A stretch of 64,000 bases of DNA from positions 1 to 64,000 of the forward strand of contig JAFLRM010000001.1 in assembly GCA_022511465.1 (NCBI GenBank), given 5' to 3'. Below are positions 49,320 to 59,368 of the stretch, piece after piece. The number at the start of each line of letters is the position of its first letter. Position 1 is the first letter of the stretch. The translations under genes were made by a program, and so were the position numbers. The stretch is from Acetatifactor sp. (GTDB lineage Bacteria; Bacillota; Clostridia; Lachnospirales; Lachnospiraceae). The notes under the pieces were generated by a model, which was not told the origin of the DNA, did not search any database, and saw only the letters and a program-made list of their open reading frames with translations.

Positions 49320-50453
49320 CAAATATAAAAGTGATAAATTCCAGCCAACGCTTAGGGGCCAATGCTCCATGAAGCCGTATAGTGCCATCGTGCTGAGAAT
49401 AATTACCTCATAAGGCCTGTTTTTCCTAATGCAATTCCACATTGTGTATAGATAGGCAAAAAAACATACCAATGCCATAACCCATCCATAGTTATACACC
49501 AAGTAGAAATAGCTGCTGTCAAATGGTTCACGAGGGGCATTTCCTAAAGGCAGAGAGCCCAGAGGACTCCAAAATTGAATGAGATGGTGTATCCTGCCTG
49601 TCAGATAGTAATCCACGGTGGATAAAAAGGCATCATTCCGCATTCCGATCAGAGGCAGCAAAAAAGTCAACATTGCCATTGTGACAGGTATTAAGAGAAG
49701 CAAAGTGAGATATATTCTTTCCCATTTCAATTTACAGCTGATCTTGTAACCCAATACTATGATCAGCAATGCACCCCATACAAGAAGGCCGGTGCGACAT
49801 ATTAAAACAGAATATACAGCTAATAGAACAAGGGAAAAGCCTGCATATGCATACCATTTTAGCTTGTCTTTCCATACGAGGATAGCAATAACAAAGATAA
49901 GAAATATATTTGCAAATGTTGCGTTAGGATGAATATAGCCATAGCAATAAATTAATATATGTTCACTGTTTTTAGGAAGCAGCAGAGCTTCATTTTCAAT
50001 AATGCCCACAGAGGCGCAGAGAATAGTTCCCACTGTCAACACTATTTTCAGCCACAGAGATTGCCGAAAAACCTTTTCTAACGAGATATTTTTGGCTCCA
50101 AAAACACCAATGACAGTCATGATCAATGTTTTTTCGCCGTTTCGCAGAAGGTTAATCCCCAGTAGCAAAGTGATGACTGCCATCCATAGAATCTCTCGCC
50201 ATGTAAAATCAGTAACTGCCATCTTTAGCAAAAGAAACAAAGTGGCGACAAAAAAGACAACCAGATAAAATTTATCCTCCGAATTAAAACCGGCAGAAAT
50301 CAGTCCCACCATGGATAAGATAAACACCAGATAAAATTGTTCCTGATATTGTGCCAACTTTTTCCTCAGTTTGAGCATTCTGTTCTCCTTCTTCCAATTC
50401 CCAGATCCGTTAAGGACATCATGATCCTCTCTTTCTTCGTATAATCTTAGCAT
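49269..50453 (-). CDS. O-antigen polymerase/ligase-like membrane protein (Wzy-like)
   Basis: Many TM segments; opposite orientation to neighbours; 3' end overlaps flippase by 51 bp. Confidence 0.7.
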   Translation of the reverse strand: MLRLYEEREDHDVLNGSGNWKKENRMLKLRKKLAQYQEQFYLVFILSMVGLISAGFNSEDKFYLVVFFVATLFLLLKMAVTDFTWREILWMAVITLLLGINLLRNGEKTLIMTVIGVFGAKNISLEKVFRQSLWLKIVLTVGTILCASVGIIENEALLLPKNSEHILIYCYGYIHPNATFANIFLIFVIAILVWKDKLKWYAYAGFSLVLLAVYSVLICRTGLLVWGALLIIVLGYKISCKLKWERIYLTLLLLIPVTMAMLTFLLPLIGMRNDAFLSTVDYYLTGRIHHLIQFWSPLGSLPLGNAPREPFDSSYFYLVYNYGWVMALVCFFAYLYTMWNCIRKNRPYEVIILSTMALYGFMEHWPLSVGWNLSLLYLSHILFKNRVPDANMPN

Positions 50454-50497
50454 ACATTTATTTTAGACGCAATGTTTTTTGGAATAGCTTAATCTGC

Positions 50498-50527
50498 TTG
50501 ACTAAGCAATGTCCCTAAAGATATAAT
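50498..50527 (+). promoter_or_regulatory. SigA-type promoter (TTGACT-18-TATAAT)
   Basis: TTGACT 50498-50503, TATAAT 50522-50527. Confidence 0.6.
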
Positions 50528-50585
50528 ATAAACGAATATTTAAATTAGGGTAAGCTTGATTTACTTGATCCTTTTGGAGTGTACA

Positions 50586-51995
50586 ATGTATCAAAAGAAG
50601 AGTAGGATTGAAAAATATTTAGTATTACTTATAGATATAATTTGTGTCGTGTTCAGCCTTACCATCAGTCTGCGCATCCGTTTTGACAGATGGATGTGGC
50701 AGAGTGGGGAGGATCAGTGGATCCTTTATTTTGTCTTACTGGCATATCTGGTTGTAGGTCTGATATTTGATTTTTACCGCCATTTCTATCGCCGGGGGTA
50801 CTGGGAAGAGTTTCGGCGGGTGCTGGAGTCAGAGCTTGCCACGATTCTGGTGATATTGACGCTTTTATACATTATTCACCGGACGGAGCTTTTTTCCAGA
50901 CTGGTGTTTGGCTATTTTATTGTGATCAATACCACAGTGATGTACGCTTTCCGCCTGATCTTTAAGCAGGTCATGACGAAACTGTATCGGACCAGCAGGT
51001 ACAGCAACCGACTCCTTCTCATCACCAATTCACGGCAGGCTGCCGCGATGGTGTACAATATTTCCCTCTATAACGAATGGTATCGTCAATTGATTGGCAT
51101 TGCTCTGACGGATGATTCCGGAGAAACGGAAATTGCCGGGATCCCGGTGGTGGCAAATACAGATAATCTGCAGGAGTTTGTGGTACGCGGAGACATTGAT
51201 GAGGTATTTATTGCCGATGGAGCGCTTCTGGGAACCGAGACGCTGAACAATTGGATCACTGAATTTGGCCAGATGGGAATCGTTATCAATGTCAATATCA
51301 GTGAGTTTGATCTGGAGTTTGCCGGCAAGAAGACACTAAATCGGGTAGGAAAGTATGCAACGGTCACTTTTTCCCGGAATATCTTTTCCAACCGGCAATT
51401 GCTGCTCAAACGCACCATGGATATTGTCGGAAGCCTGGTAGGGATGGTGATATTAGGTATAGCCACTGTTTTTGTGGCACCGGCGATCAAGCTGGATTCC
51501 CCGGGACCGGTCTTTTTTGGACAGACCAGAGTCGGGAAGAACGGACGGAAGTTTACCTTCTATAAATTCCGTTCCATGTACGTGGACGCAGAAGAGCGCA
51601 AGAAAGAGTTGATGAATCAAAATGAAGTTCAGGGATTGATGTTTAAGATGGAAGATGACCCCAGGATCACAAGAGTCGGGAAATTTATACGCAGGACAAG
51701 CATTGATGAACTGCCGCAGTTTTGGAATATCTTAAGGGGTGATATGAGTCTGGTGGGAACCAGACCGCCTACAGTGGATGAATTTGAGCATTATGAGATG
51801 CAACATAAGGGACGGTTAAGTATGACGCCGGGGCTGACAGGGTTGTGGCAGGTCAGCGGTCGGAGCAGCATTACGGACTTTGACGAAGTTGTCAAGTTGG
51901 ACATGGAGTATATTGATGATTGGAACATCGGGAAGGATATTAAGATCTTGCTGATGACAGTGAAGATTGTATTGACGGGGAAGGGAGCGAAGTAA
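50586..51995 (+). CDS. Polyprenyl glycosylphosphotransferase (exopolysaccharide initiating enzyme)
   Basis: N-terminal TM domain; LLKRTMDIVGSLVGMVILGIATVFVAPAIKLDSPGPVFFGQTRVGKNGRKFTFYKFRSMYVDAEERK...RRTSIDELPQFWNILRGDMSLVGTRPPT; ATG 50586 preferred. Confidence 0.95.
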   Translation: MYQKKSRIEKYLVLLIDIICVVFSLTISLRIRFDRWMWQSGEDQWILYFVLLAYLVVGLIFDFYRHFYRRGYWEEFRRVLESELATILVILTLLYIIHRTELFSRLVFGYFIVINTTVMYAFRLIFKQVMTKLYRTSRYSNRLLLITNSRQAAAMVYNISLYNEWYRQLIGIALTDDSGETEIAGIPVVANTDNLQEFVVRGDIDEVFIADGALLGTETLNNWITEFGQMGIVINVNISEFDLEFAGKKTLNRVGKYATVTFSRNIFSNRQLLLKRTMDIVGSLVGMVILGIATVFVAPAIKLDSPGPVFFGQTRVGKNGRKFTFYKFRSMYVDAEERKKELMNQNEVQGLMFKMEDDPRITRVGKFIRRTSIDELPQFWNILRGDMSLVGTRPPTVDEFEHYEMQHKGRLSMTPGLTGLWQVSGRSSITDFDEVVKLDMEYIDDWNIGKDIKILLMTVKIVLTGKGAK

Positions 51996-52020
51996 ATGGA
52001 AGGAAAAATAAAGAAAGATG

Positions 52021-52416
52021 CTACACCTTTCTCATAAACACCAAGAACTTCTGTCCCAAGTAATTTACCGTCATTCCGCAAATTGTGGCTGCCAGATATG
52101 CTAACAATTTGTATCCTGTACAGTTGAACACCAGATAATTTACGCCGAGATTAGTTCCCAAATTAGCGCCAAATACCAAATAAAACCTAATGATATACCA
52201 TACATCTGTCTTATCCTTGTTTTCAAAAGTAAAGCTTTTATTTGCTATGTATGAGAATATCGAAGAGATGATCATAGAAATACCCTTTGATAAAGTGATC
52301 GGCAACTTCATGGACAGTAGTATATAGATTACAAAATCTATGCCTGTGGAGCAACCGCCTACGATCAAAAACTTCAATATGATATTGGTTTTAACTTTGT
52401 TCCATAATTCATTCAT
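52021..52416 (-). CDS. GtrA family membrane protein
   Basis: ILKFLIVGGCSTGIDFVIYILL ... ISMIISSIFSYIANKSFTFENK typical GtrA; four TM segments. Confidence 0.88.
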   Translation of the reverse strand: MNELWNKVKTNIILKFLIVGGCSTGIDFVIYILLSMKLPITLSKGISMIISSIFSYIANKSFTFENKDKTDVWYIIRFYLVFGANLGTNLGVNYLVFNCTGYKLLAYLAATICGMTVNYLGQKFLVFMRKV

Positions 52417-52419
52417 ATA

Positions 52420-52800
52420 TCAGTTATATCCAAATACCTTTACATATTTCGCACCGGAAAGTTCTGCCGCTTTCAGTCCAGCCTCAGAATCTTCGAAAAT
52501 AATTGTATTTTCTATTCCTACGCCAGCAATATCCATAACCTTCATGAAGCATTCAGGGTCTGGTTTCGTTTTATTTACATCTTCTTGGGTGATTATAAAA
52601 TCAAAACTATTTTTCACGCCAAATTCCATCAAAATATCCATTGTATTAGCCTTTGACGCAGTGGTCACAAGAGCTAACTGATACGCAGGCTTTATCAGAT
52701 CAATGATCGTAAACATCTGTTCATTCTTTTTGGCGAGATGCAGACATTTCTTGTATATCTTCTGTAAGCGCAAAGTAATAGGGTGTTTCACCTGAAAAAC
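52420..52800 (-). pseudogene. 5'-truncated HAD-like hydrolase
   Basis: LALVTTASKANTMDILMEFGVKNSFDFIITQEDVNKTKPDPECFMKVMDIAGVGIENTIIFEDSEAGLKAAELSGAKYVKV present; N-terminal DxD nucleophile motif absent; joins transposase sequence. Confidence 0.75.
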
Positions 52801-52810
52801 TAGGGAGTTC

Positions 52811-53528
52811 TCACTCGTTAGATTTATTGACACAGCATTCCTGGACTGCAGGACTTCAAGGTGCCATCTTTTCAAGTCCCTCGTCAGACATGTTTTTATC
52901 TGGTCTTGCTTCGAGAAGGTATTCCAGATATTTCTGGGGATTCAGACCATTCAATCTTGCAGTCTCGAGCAGGGAATATACCATCATACTGGCATTAGCT
53001 CCGTCTGTGGAATCGCAGAACAGCCAGTTGCGCCTGCCCACGGTCACGGGACGGATAGAATTCTCGCTTAAATTGTTCGAAATGCTACAGTGTCCGTCCT
53101 CAAGATAGGTCATCATGTAGTTTTGCTGGTTTCGTGCATAAGTCAGTGCTCTGGATAAACGGCTTCCGATTGGAGCGTTCTGCTTATTGATTCACGCCAA
53201 GAAAGCCTCTACGACAGGTTTTTGATTCTTGAGACGGCGGTTATATATCTGCTTGTAGGAGAGCCCTTTTTCACGGTAACTCCCCTCGTATTCGAATAGT
53301 TTATTGCAGTAGAGGAATCCCTGTACGGCAGGATTGGTGTAATCCTTTTCTTTGCCCTTGGGGATCGCCTACAGAAAGTATCTTCTGATGTGTGCATAGC
53401 AGCAACACCTTTTGAAGTCCTTTAACTTGTTGTATCCGGCATATCCGTCTACGTTGATGTAGGTGCCGGGTTCCAATCCTTCAAAGAACTTCGCGGCAGC
53501 ATCACCATTTCTTGTTGGATGTATTTAA
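52811..53528 (-). mobile_element. IS66-family transposase remnant (C-terminal half, several nonsense mutations)
   Basis: HPTRNGDAAAKFFEGLEPGTYINVDGYAGYNKLKDFKRCCCYAHIRRYFL*AIPKGKEKDYTNPAVQGFLYCNKLF...VVEAFLA*INKQ...NNLSENSIRPVTVGRRNWLFCDSTDGANASMMVYSLLETARLNGLNPQKYLEYLLEARPDKNMSDEGLEKMAP*SPAVQECCVNKSNE*. Confidence 0.88.
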
Positions 53529-53644
53529 CGTTAGAGCCCCAGATATTGCCAAAAACAATGGTACAGAAAATTTGCAAAACACCGATTTACTCGTCTGTCT
53601 ACCAAATTTTGAAGATTCCTTCCATATCCCTTATATTTGGTTTT

Positions 53645-54015
53645 AGTCAATAAATGTATTCATATTTTGCCGTTTCGGAAATGCTGTAGATCATGGCGCT
53701 TGCTTCGGCACCTTTGATAGAGTCATGGAATAACCCGTTCTTTTTGCCGATACAGAATGTCCTGATGGCGCGCTCCGCGGCGGAACTATTGATCGATATC
53801 TCACCATCAGTCAGGAAAACTTTCCGGTATTCTTCCTGATTTACGCTGTAACGCAGGCCTTCAGCAGTTTTACTTTTCAGTGGAACAGCATTCTATTCAA
53901 GCTGCTGTTTTACCCACGCAAAATACTCTTCAACAAGCAGCTTTATTGGTGTCTGCCGCTCCAGATGTCATTCATGGGGGTGTGTTCCTTCAGTGCCTCC
54001 TCCAGTTTATATAGC
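53645..54015 (-). mobile_element. Second IS66-family transposase remnant (C-terminal part)
   Basis: YKLEEALKEHTP ... KSKTAEGLRYSVNQEEYRKVFLTDGEISINSSAAERAIRTFCIGKKNGLFHDSIKGAEASAMIYSISETAKYEYIY* read on minus strand; distinct from the first remnant. Confidence 0.8.
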
Positions 54016-54278
54016 AATGCAATCTGGCCTACTGTCTATGATGTTGTTAATGGATGCCCACCGTTAAGCCACGTATATAACGGTGCCAATCCTGATGTCG
54101 AACAAACTCATCTTACTGTTACCGAAACCCAAATAATCAAGGGAATGATCCATAATAACAATTAAGGAACATATAAACTGAGTCCATCTTATCTTTTTAC
54201 TCGTCAATATGCTAATACTTGCTTTTTCATCCACAATGTAATTCCCTCTATTTTCAATTCTTAAATGCTTTGGTACGT

Positions 54279-55838
54279 TTACTTATCGACTCTTCTGTCT
54301 ATTACTTTTAAGACAAAGTCTCTCGTTTCCGTAAATAGTGAATCTTTTTTGTAAATTATATAAAATAGAATACATGGTATAATAATACATAAGATTCCTC
54401 TGATCATTAAATCAGCAAATAAATTAATGTTTACTAACTGACATACTGAAAAGCAGAAAACACCAACTATTGTTGTAACAAATATGTATTTTATATAATT
54501 CCATATATATGAAACAACACTGTATTGCTTAAAATAGTTATTGAACAGAATTTTCGTCTGCCATATAAAGTTAAAGAAAAAGAGTGTTATAACAGTTGCC
54601 AGTACAATTCCAAATACTCCCCAAAAATAGCCCAAAAAAATATTCAATAATAAATTGCAGATAGATTCAAATATTGTGCGATAGCGATTCTCCCACCAAA
54701 GACCGACGGCTCCTGAATAAGCATTTGTAATATCACCCATCGTCTGCCACAAGAAGTAGATACACAATAGAATTACAATGTAAAAGGGAAACATATTCTC
54801 AGTCCCAACCCAAAGTTCCATAAAAGGTTGATATAAGCATAGCAAACAGATTGCGCACCAAGACGCAATCAACGAATACATAAAGGTAAATTTGTTGTAA
54901 TCGCGATAGTTTTTTTCGAGAGATTCCAATGCTACACTATTGCCTATTCCTGCTTTCATAGATGTTACAAATATGACAAGCACACTAGCAATATTACTTA
55001 AAATGTAAAAATAGTTCCCATAAATTGCCACAGTTGTCAGACCTAAAAAAGATGAAATGATAATACTATCAAAAGTATTTCTGGTCATTCCGCAAAATTT
55101 GCTGACTACTGTTCCGCTTACTTTCTCTTTTACATCTTTAAGGATATCATCCGGAACTTTTCCCAAAGGTCGATACTGAGGATAATATTTTTTTGATAAT
55201 ACGTTTGTAATAATATTATTAGCAATACTAATCGCTGGAACTAAGATATAATAGCAATAGTAATTTCTAAAGACAACTAATACTACTGCCTGCGCCCCAT
55301 ACTGCACAATCAATAAGGCGGAATATATTTTACTGATAACATCTTCTCTTTGAAATGCAGAAAAAAGTACGCTTTTATATGCAAACATGAAGTAGCTGAC
55401 ACTTGCATTGAATAGGTATAGCAAGTACAAATAATAGATGTTAATATTTGCCGGCACATCTTCATGAATGAATAAATGAAGAAATGGCATGAATATTATC
55501 CCTATTCCCAAAATCATAATGCCAACAATTTTATAAATCTTTCTATAGAGATTCAGTAATTGGCAAATTAGTTCTTCGTCATTGTTTGCAATCGGTCCAT
55601 ACATACTAAAGGCAATTGCCGAGCCGAATCCCAACTCCGCCATGCTCAAAACCTGCAGTATAGATGTAAACAAACTACTCAATCCAAGGTATTCTACTCC
55701 AAGCATGTATATAATCAGAGTTCTGATTAAAAATGGTCCCAATAAAGCAATCGCGCGGTTCAAAATACCCCATATTGAATTCCTAATCGCATTTTTTTTG
55801 CGCTCAAGTCTCATATATAATTCCCTCGTTATATCCAT
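54279..55838 (-). CDS. Polysaccharide flippase / oligosaccharide transporter (Wzx-like)
   Basis: Many TM segments; MLGVEYLGLSSLFTSILQVLSMAELGFGSAIAFSMYGPIA typical of Wzx-like proteins. Confidence 0.88.
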   Translation of the reverse strand: MDITRELYMRLERKKNAIRNSIWGILNRAIALLGPFLIRTLIIYMLGVEYLGLSSLFTSILQVLSMAELGFGSAIAFSMYGPIANNDEELICQLLNLYRKIYKIVGIMILGIGIIFMPFLHLFIHEDVPANINIYYLYLLYLFNASVSYFMFAYKSVLFSAFQREDVISKIYSALLIVQYGAQAVVLVVFRNYYCYYILVPAISIANNIITNVLSKKYYPQYRPLGKVPDDILKDVKEKVSGTVVSKFCGMTRNTFDSIIISSFLGLTTVAIYGNYFYILSNIASVLVIFVTSMKAGIGNSVALESLEKNYRDYNKFTFMYSLIASWCAICLLCLYQPFMELWVGTENMFPFYIVILLCIYFLWQTMGDITNAYSGAVGLWWENRYRTIFESICNLLLNIFLGYFWGVFGIVLATVITLFFFNFIWQTKILFNNYFKQYSVVSYIWNYIKYIFVTTIVGVFCFSVCQLVNINLFADLMIRGILCIIIPCILFYIIYKKDSLFTETRDFVLKVIDRRVDK

Positions 55839-55842
55839 ACAA

Positions 55843-56955
55843 TTAATTAACTAACGAAGCAATAAAATTAAACGATTCATTCTTTAATTTTATGAGTTCT
55901 GTTGATTCAAATTCATAACTCATTTCCATTTCCATTTTTTCTAAAAGATCAGTCGGATGCAAAACACGATTGTTAGTTTGTAGAATTTCCATTATATCAT
56001 TTATTCGATCATCCAATATATTATCATCCGAATTCTTTAAAAACCAAAATTGTTTTTGAAATATATAAGAGAACAACGTTCCATGGAAAGATTCCACCAA
56101 TGAAAATTTACAGTATCTCATTAGGCTTAAAAAAGCTATTGGTCCAGATCTTTTACATATCTTAAATCCATATTCTTTTTCTTTTCCATCACACCATCTA
56201 GATACATTAATAACATAGACAGGAAGTCCTGCCTTTGCAGCAAACAAGGCCACCATTTGATTTTTAATTTCATCCCCGTAATTAAATGAGTAATAAAATA
56301 TAAAAGGAATCTGAGGCACTACATTAATATCAGTTAATGTTTCCCATTCTTCATATTCCAATAGCAATGTTGGATCAAGACATAATTCTACATTCTTTGT
56401 ATAAATCCTATTGAGTCTTATTAGAGCGGATTTTTCACGCACAGAAACAGCAAAGAAATCATCTATTTCAGCAAGTTTTTCTTTTAGTCCTTCTAGTCTT
56501 TCATTTTTCTTGTCCCCCAAACTAACAGCATATCCCGCCTTTTTTGAGATTTTGCACCATTTCAGCAAATATGCATCATCAAAATCCCACATGTCAGTAT
56601 TCCATACTTGATCACTACCGCAAACAATTAAATCATATTTTCCATCAGCCAAAACCAAGTCAGACGAACTGCTATATTTATGCATACTCATAATTAAATA
56701 GTTATTTCTAAAATCCTGATAATCTTTTTTTTGACTTTTTAACTTATCATATCTGACGAACGAACCAATCAGCTTCTTAGGGTCTTTGAAATAACTAGGA
56801 TGAAATATCCTATACATTTTCTTTGATTTTTTAGTAATAAAATCTAATATTTCTACTTCATGTCCAGCACTTATCAATACTTGTTGCAATGCATACGCTT
56901 GTAATAAAGAACCACAGTTATCTGAAGCGCTCAACGTTAATATGGCAATGTTCAT
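55843..56955 (-). CDS. Polysaccharide pyruvyl transferase family protein
   Basis: NIAILTLSASDNCGSLLQAYALQQVL, LIVCGSDQVWNTD, AYAVSLG-like region, SLVESFHGTLFSYIF. Confidence 0.93.
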   Translation of the reverse strand: MNIAILTLSASDNCGSLLQAYALQQVLISAGHEVEILDFITKKSKKMYRIFHPSYFKDPKKLIGSFVRYDKLKSQKKDYQDFRNNYLIMSMHKYSSSSDLVLADGKYDLIVCGSDQVWNTDMWDFDDAYLLKWCKISKKAGYAVSLGDKKNERLEGLKEKLAEIDDFFAVSVREKSALIRLNRIYTKNVELCLDPTLLLEYEEWETLTDINVVPQIPFIFYYSFNYGDEIKNQMVALFAAKAGLPVYVINVSRWCDGKEKEYGFKICKRSGPIAFLSLMRYCKFSLVESFHGTLFSYIFQKQFWFLKNSDDNILDDRINDIMEILQTNNRVLHPTDLLEKMEMEMSYEFESTELIKLKNESFNFIASLVN

Positions 56956-57300
56956 ATTAAACCTCCCGTACTATCAGTTTCATAAAAGGGTATTTCTTCT
57001 CTGCCTAGGGCAAGAACTAACGGGCAGATCAGTATTTGGGAAAAAGCATACCTACTTTTACTAAGTGGACATAGAATGAGTACTAATATGCTGATCAAAA
57101 CAGGACACAAACAACATATGGTTTTTCTCTGATGATCTGAAATCAATTTGCATAACACCAGACTTGGAATAACCCATACATAGGTAAATTTATAAAAAAG
57201 ATAATTCCACTGAACATCTGTCAAACAATTATAAAAGTCTAATACTACTTGATAGCTCCTATCAGTACATCTGATTCGTTGTATGCGTCAAATGATATTC
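56952..57300 (-). pseudogene. C-terminal remnant of a multi-pass membrane protein
   Basis: Open frame RSYQVVLDFYNCLTDVQWNYLFYKFTYVWVIPSLVLCKLISDHQRKT...; no N-terminal part; upstream DNA is transposase-derived. Confidence 0.5.
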
Positions 57301-57445
57301 TCTTCAGATGCACCAGTTCTCTTTCGTCTATACCCATCTCCAACTTTCCCTTATCTCACTTTGTGAATTGTAAATCCAAGAATATACTAGGTCATGGAAA
57401 GCACAGGTCGCGTCCAGAACTATTGTCCTATGGTTTTCATTTTCA
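57240..57445 (-). mobile_element. Degenerate IS5/IS1182-like transposase fragment
   Basis: Minus-strand pieces ENHRTIVLDATCA and GKLEMGIDERELVHLKRISFDAYNESDVLIGAIK* match LDATCAP and RISFDAYNES..LI.AIE motifs of these transposases. Confidence 0.6.
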
Positions 57446-57482
57446 AAGTTTCCCTCTGATCTATCTAACCTCTTCAAACTAT

Positions 57483-58076
57483 CTACTTACTTAATTTCAC
57501 AATGAAGTGTAACTTTCTATCAAATAGCAAATGAAATAATCCAGTGTATAAATTCAAATGAGTGATTTTTATGTCAATTTTTAGCCCATTTTTCGCAAAA
57601 CAATCCCTCCATTGTCTTTCTGTCCAGTAATTATAAGGTAGGCGGACATGGTAATGGGCATTACCAACATAGTCCATAGCACGAAGTTTTATATAAGATA
57701 AAAAACCATGTTTTATATGATCTTTGATTATGATATGTTTATTTGCCACCCGAACCAATTCTGCAATGAGCTTCTCTGGTTCATCTGTATGATGCAGCAC
57801 ATCTATAACCGTTACCGCATCAAAAGAATCATCATCATATGGAATCATCTTTCCATCATATTCTTGCACTTCAATAAATGTATCTGGACGCACAAGGACA
57901 TCTATCCCACGAATTGATATGTTGACATTTTTTTTAATCAGGTAATCTATTCTCCCATCGCCACATCCAACATCTAATACCGAATGCGAGTCATCAAGTA
58001 ATGGAGTGATTAACTCTGCTAATCTGCTCATTCTACGGGTGTAAATCATCTTATCATGAACCTTTTTTGTAAACAT
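57483..58076 (-). CDS. Class I SAM-dependent methyltransferase
   Basis: HSVLDVGCGDGRIDYLIKK, DSFDAVTVIDVLHHTDEPEKLIAELVRVA. Confidence 0.92.
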   Translation of the reverse strand: MFTKKVHDKMIYTRRMSRLAELITPLLDDSHSVLDVGCGDGRIDYLIKKNVNISIRGIDVLVRPDTFIEVQEYDGKMIPYDDDSFDAVTVIDVLHHTDEPEKLIAELVRVANKHIIIKDHIKHGFLSYIKLRAMDYVGNAHYHVRLPYNYWTERQWRDCFAKNGLKIDIKITHLNLYTGLFHLLFDRKLHFIVKLSK

Positions 58077-58159
58077 ACTTTTCCATCCTTTATTATTTCT
58101 TATGGGTTTTATTCATAATTAGTGTCTACTCTACAACAAACTAAACTTTATCCTCAATA

Positions 58160-59368
58160 CTACCAATAAAACCAATACCAGACCATTTCAATACAGTTCC
58201 ACGCTACAGCAAATAGCAATAATACGTTTGCGACCCTACGTTTTTTCTTACTTAAACTCATAAGCCACTGTAAAAAGTAAGCTAATGGCCAAGCGATTAA
58301 TGTCAAATAATTGACATAAGCCCGTCTCCCAATTCCGGCCGGAGCCCAGCTAGCACATACAAGATATAAATCTACTAACAGGCACAATAACAATCCTATT
58401 ACCGTATACCTATTACTTTGTTTATCTCTTAGCATAAATATAACTCCCGGAATTGTTACCAATAATAATGGTGAAAGTTTTATCATGCCAGAAATAGTAT
58501 CTTCTCCAAACATAACTTTTATAATTTGCGGATGGAACCAGTCAAAACTCCATTCTCCATAACTATTATATATCCATTGACCTGAAGACAGTTTCCAATA
58601 GAGCATCATTGGAAAAAAAGCTATAATAAAACCTATCGCGGCAATAAGCAAATCCATCAAGTAATTTTTATACTTAATTTTATCCTTTTGAGAAACACAG
58701 TCGCCTAATATATACATCATTGGAACTATAGCAATAATAATGTTTACGTTCCGCAAATTGGTTATTAATCCCAATAAAACTCCACATATTATCGCTTTCC
58801 ACCGTGTTTTGTATGAAAAATATCTATAGAAAGATACACAGAATAAAGCAATTGTAGCAAAAGAATATGTATGAGAAAGACATGCATCTATCGACGAATA
58901 ATGAAAAAGTCTAGTACCAAACGTTATTAAGACACATGATAGCAATGCAATCCTTTTTTCAAATTTTTTACATAATAACCAATATGTGCAAGCTATTCCA
59001 ATAACCCAGTATATTATTGCATTTAATAAGATAGCTTTCTCATAAATAAATCCGTAGCCCGTTACATTTCCTTGAACAAACAGCTGAATAACCTCTGCAA
59101 CAAAAAAAAGGGGCATCCAACACACCGCAACTCCCAATGGATATCTGTTAACTCCGTTCACCAAAAATGAATTTGTACCATTCCCCAAAAAAGAAAAGGA
59201 AATATCTTTATAGATAAAAGTCGCTGGAAGGTACGCATAGTAACCAATTCCATCCACTCGTATAGTACTTGTATACGCTTCACAAGAAGAATATATCCAC
59301 ATATCCACTAGGCCCAAAGCAAAAATGCCTACAATAATGAAAAGGAAAAATTTTCTATCTTTGAACAT
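58160..59368 (-). CDS. Membrane glycosyltransferase-like protein (GT39-like)
   Basis: 402 aa, many TM segments, DGIGYYAYLPATFIYKD periplasmic acidic loop. Confidence 0.7.
   Translation of the reverse strand: MFKDRKFFLFIIVGIFALGLVDMWIYSSCEAYTSTIRVDGIGYYAYLPATFIYKDISFSFLGNGTNSFLVNGVNRYPLGVAVCWMPLFFVAEVIQLFVQGNVTGYGFIYEKAILLNAIIYWVIGIACTYWLLCKKFEKRIALLSCVLITFGTRLFHYSSIDACLSHTYSFATIALFCVSFYRYFSYKTRWKAIICGVLLGLITNLRNVNIIIAIVPMMYILGDCVSQKDKIKYKNYLMDLLIAAIGFIIAFFPMMLYWKLSSGQWIYNSYGEWSFDWFHPQIIKVMFGEDTISGMIKLSPLLLVTIPGVIFMLRDKQSNRYTVIGLLLCLLVDLYLVCASWAPAGIGRRAYVNYLTLIAWPLAYFLQWLMSLSKKKRRVANVLLLFAVAWNCIEMVWYWFYW

Noticed and set aside
52811-53400. Repeated TGA at Trp positions in the transposase as possible stop-codon recoding
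   Set aside because: The same remnant has a TAG and lost ends, and intact genes in the window do not use TGA as Trp; decay is the simpler explanation.
57249-57494. 81-aa plus-strand ORF
   Set aside because: Antisense to the decayed transposase; low-complexity Ser/Leu-rich reading with no domain.
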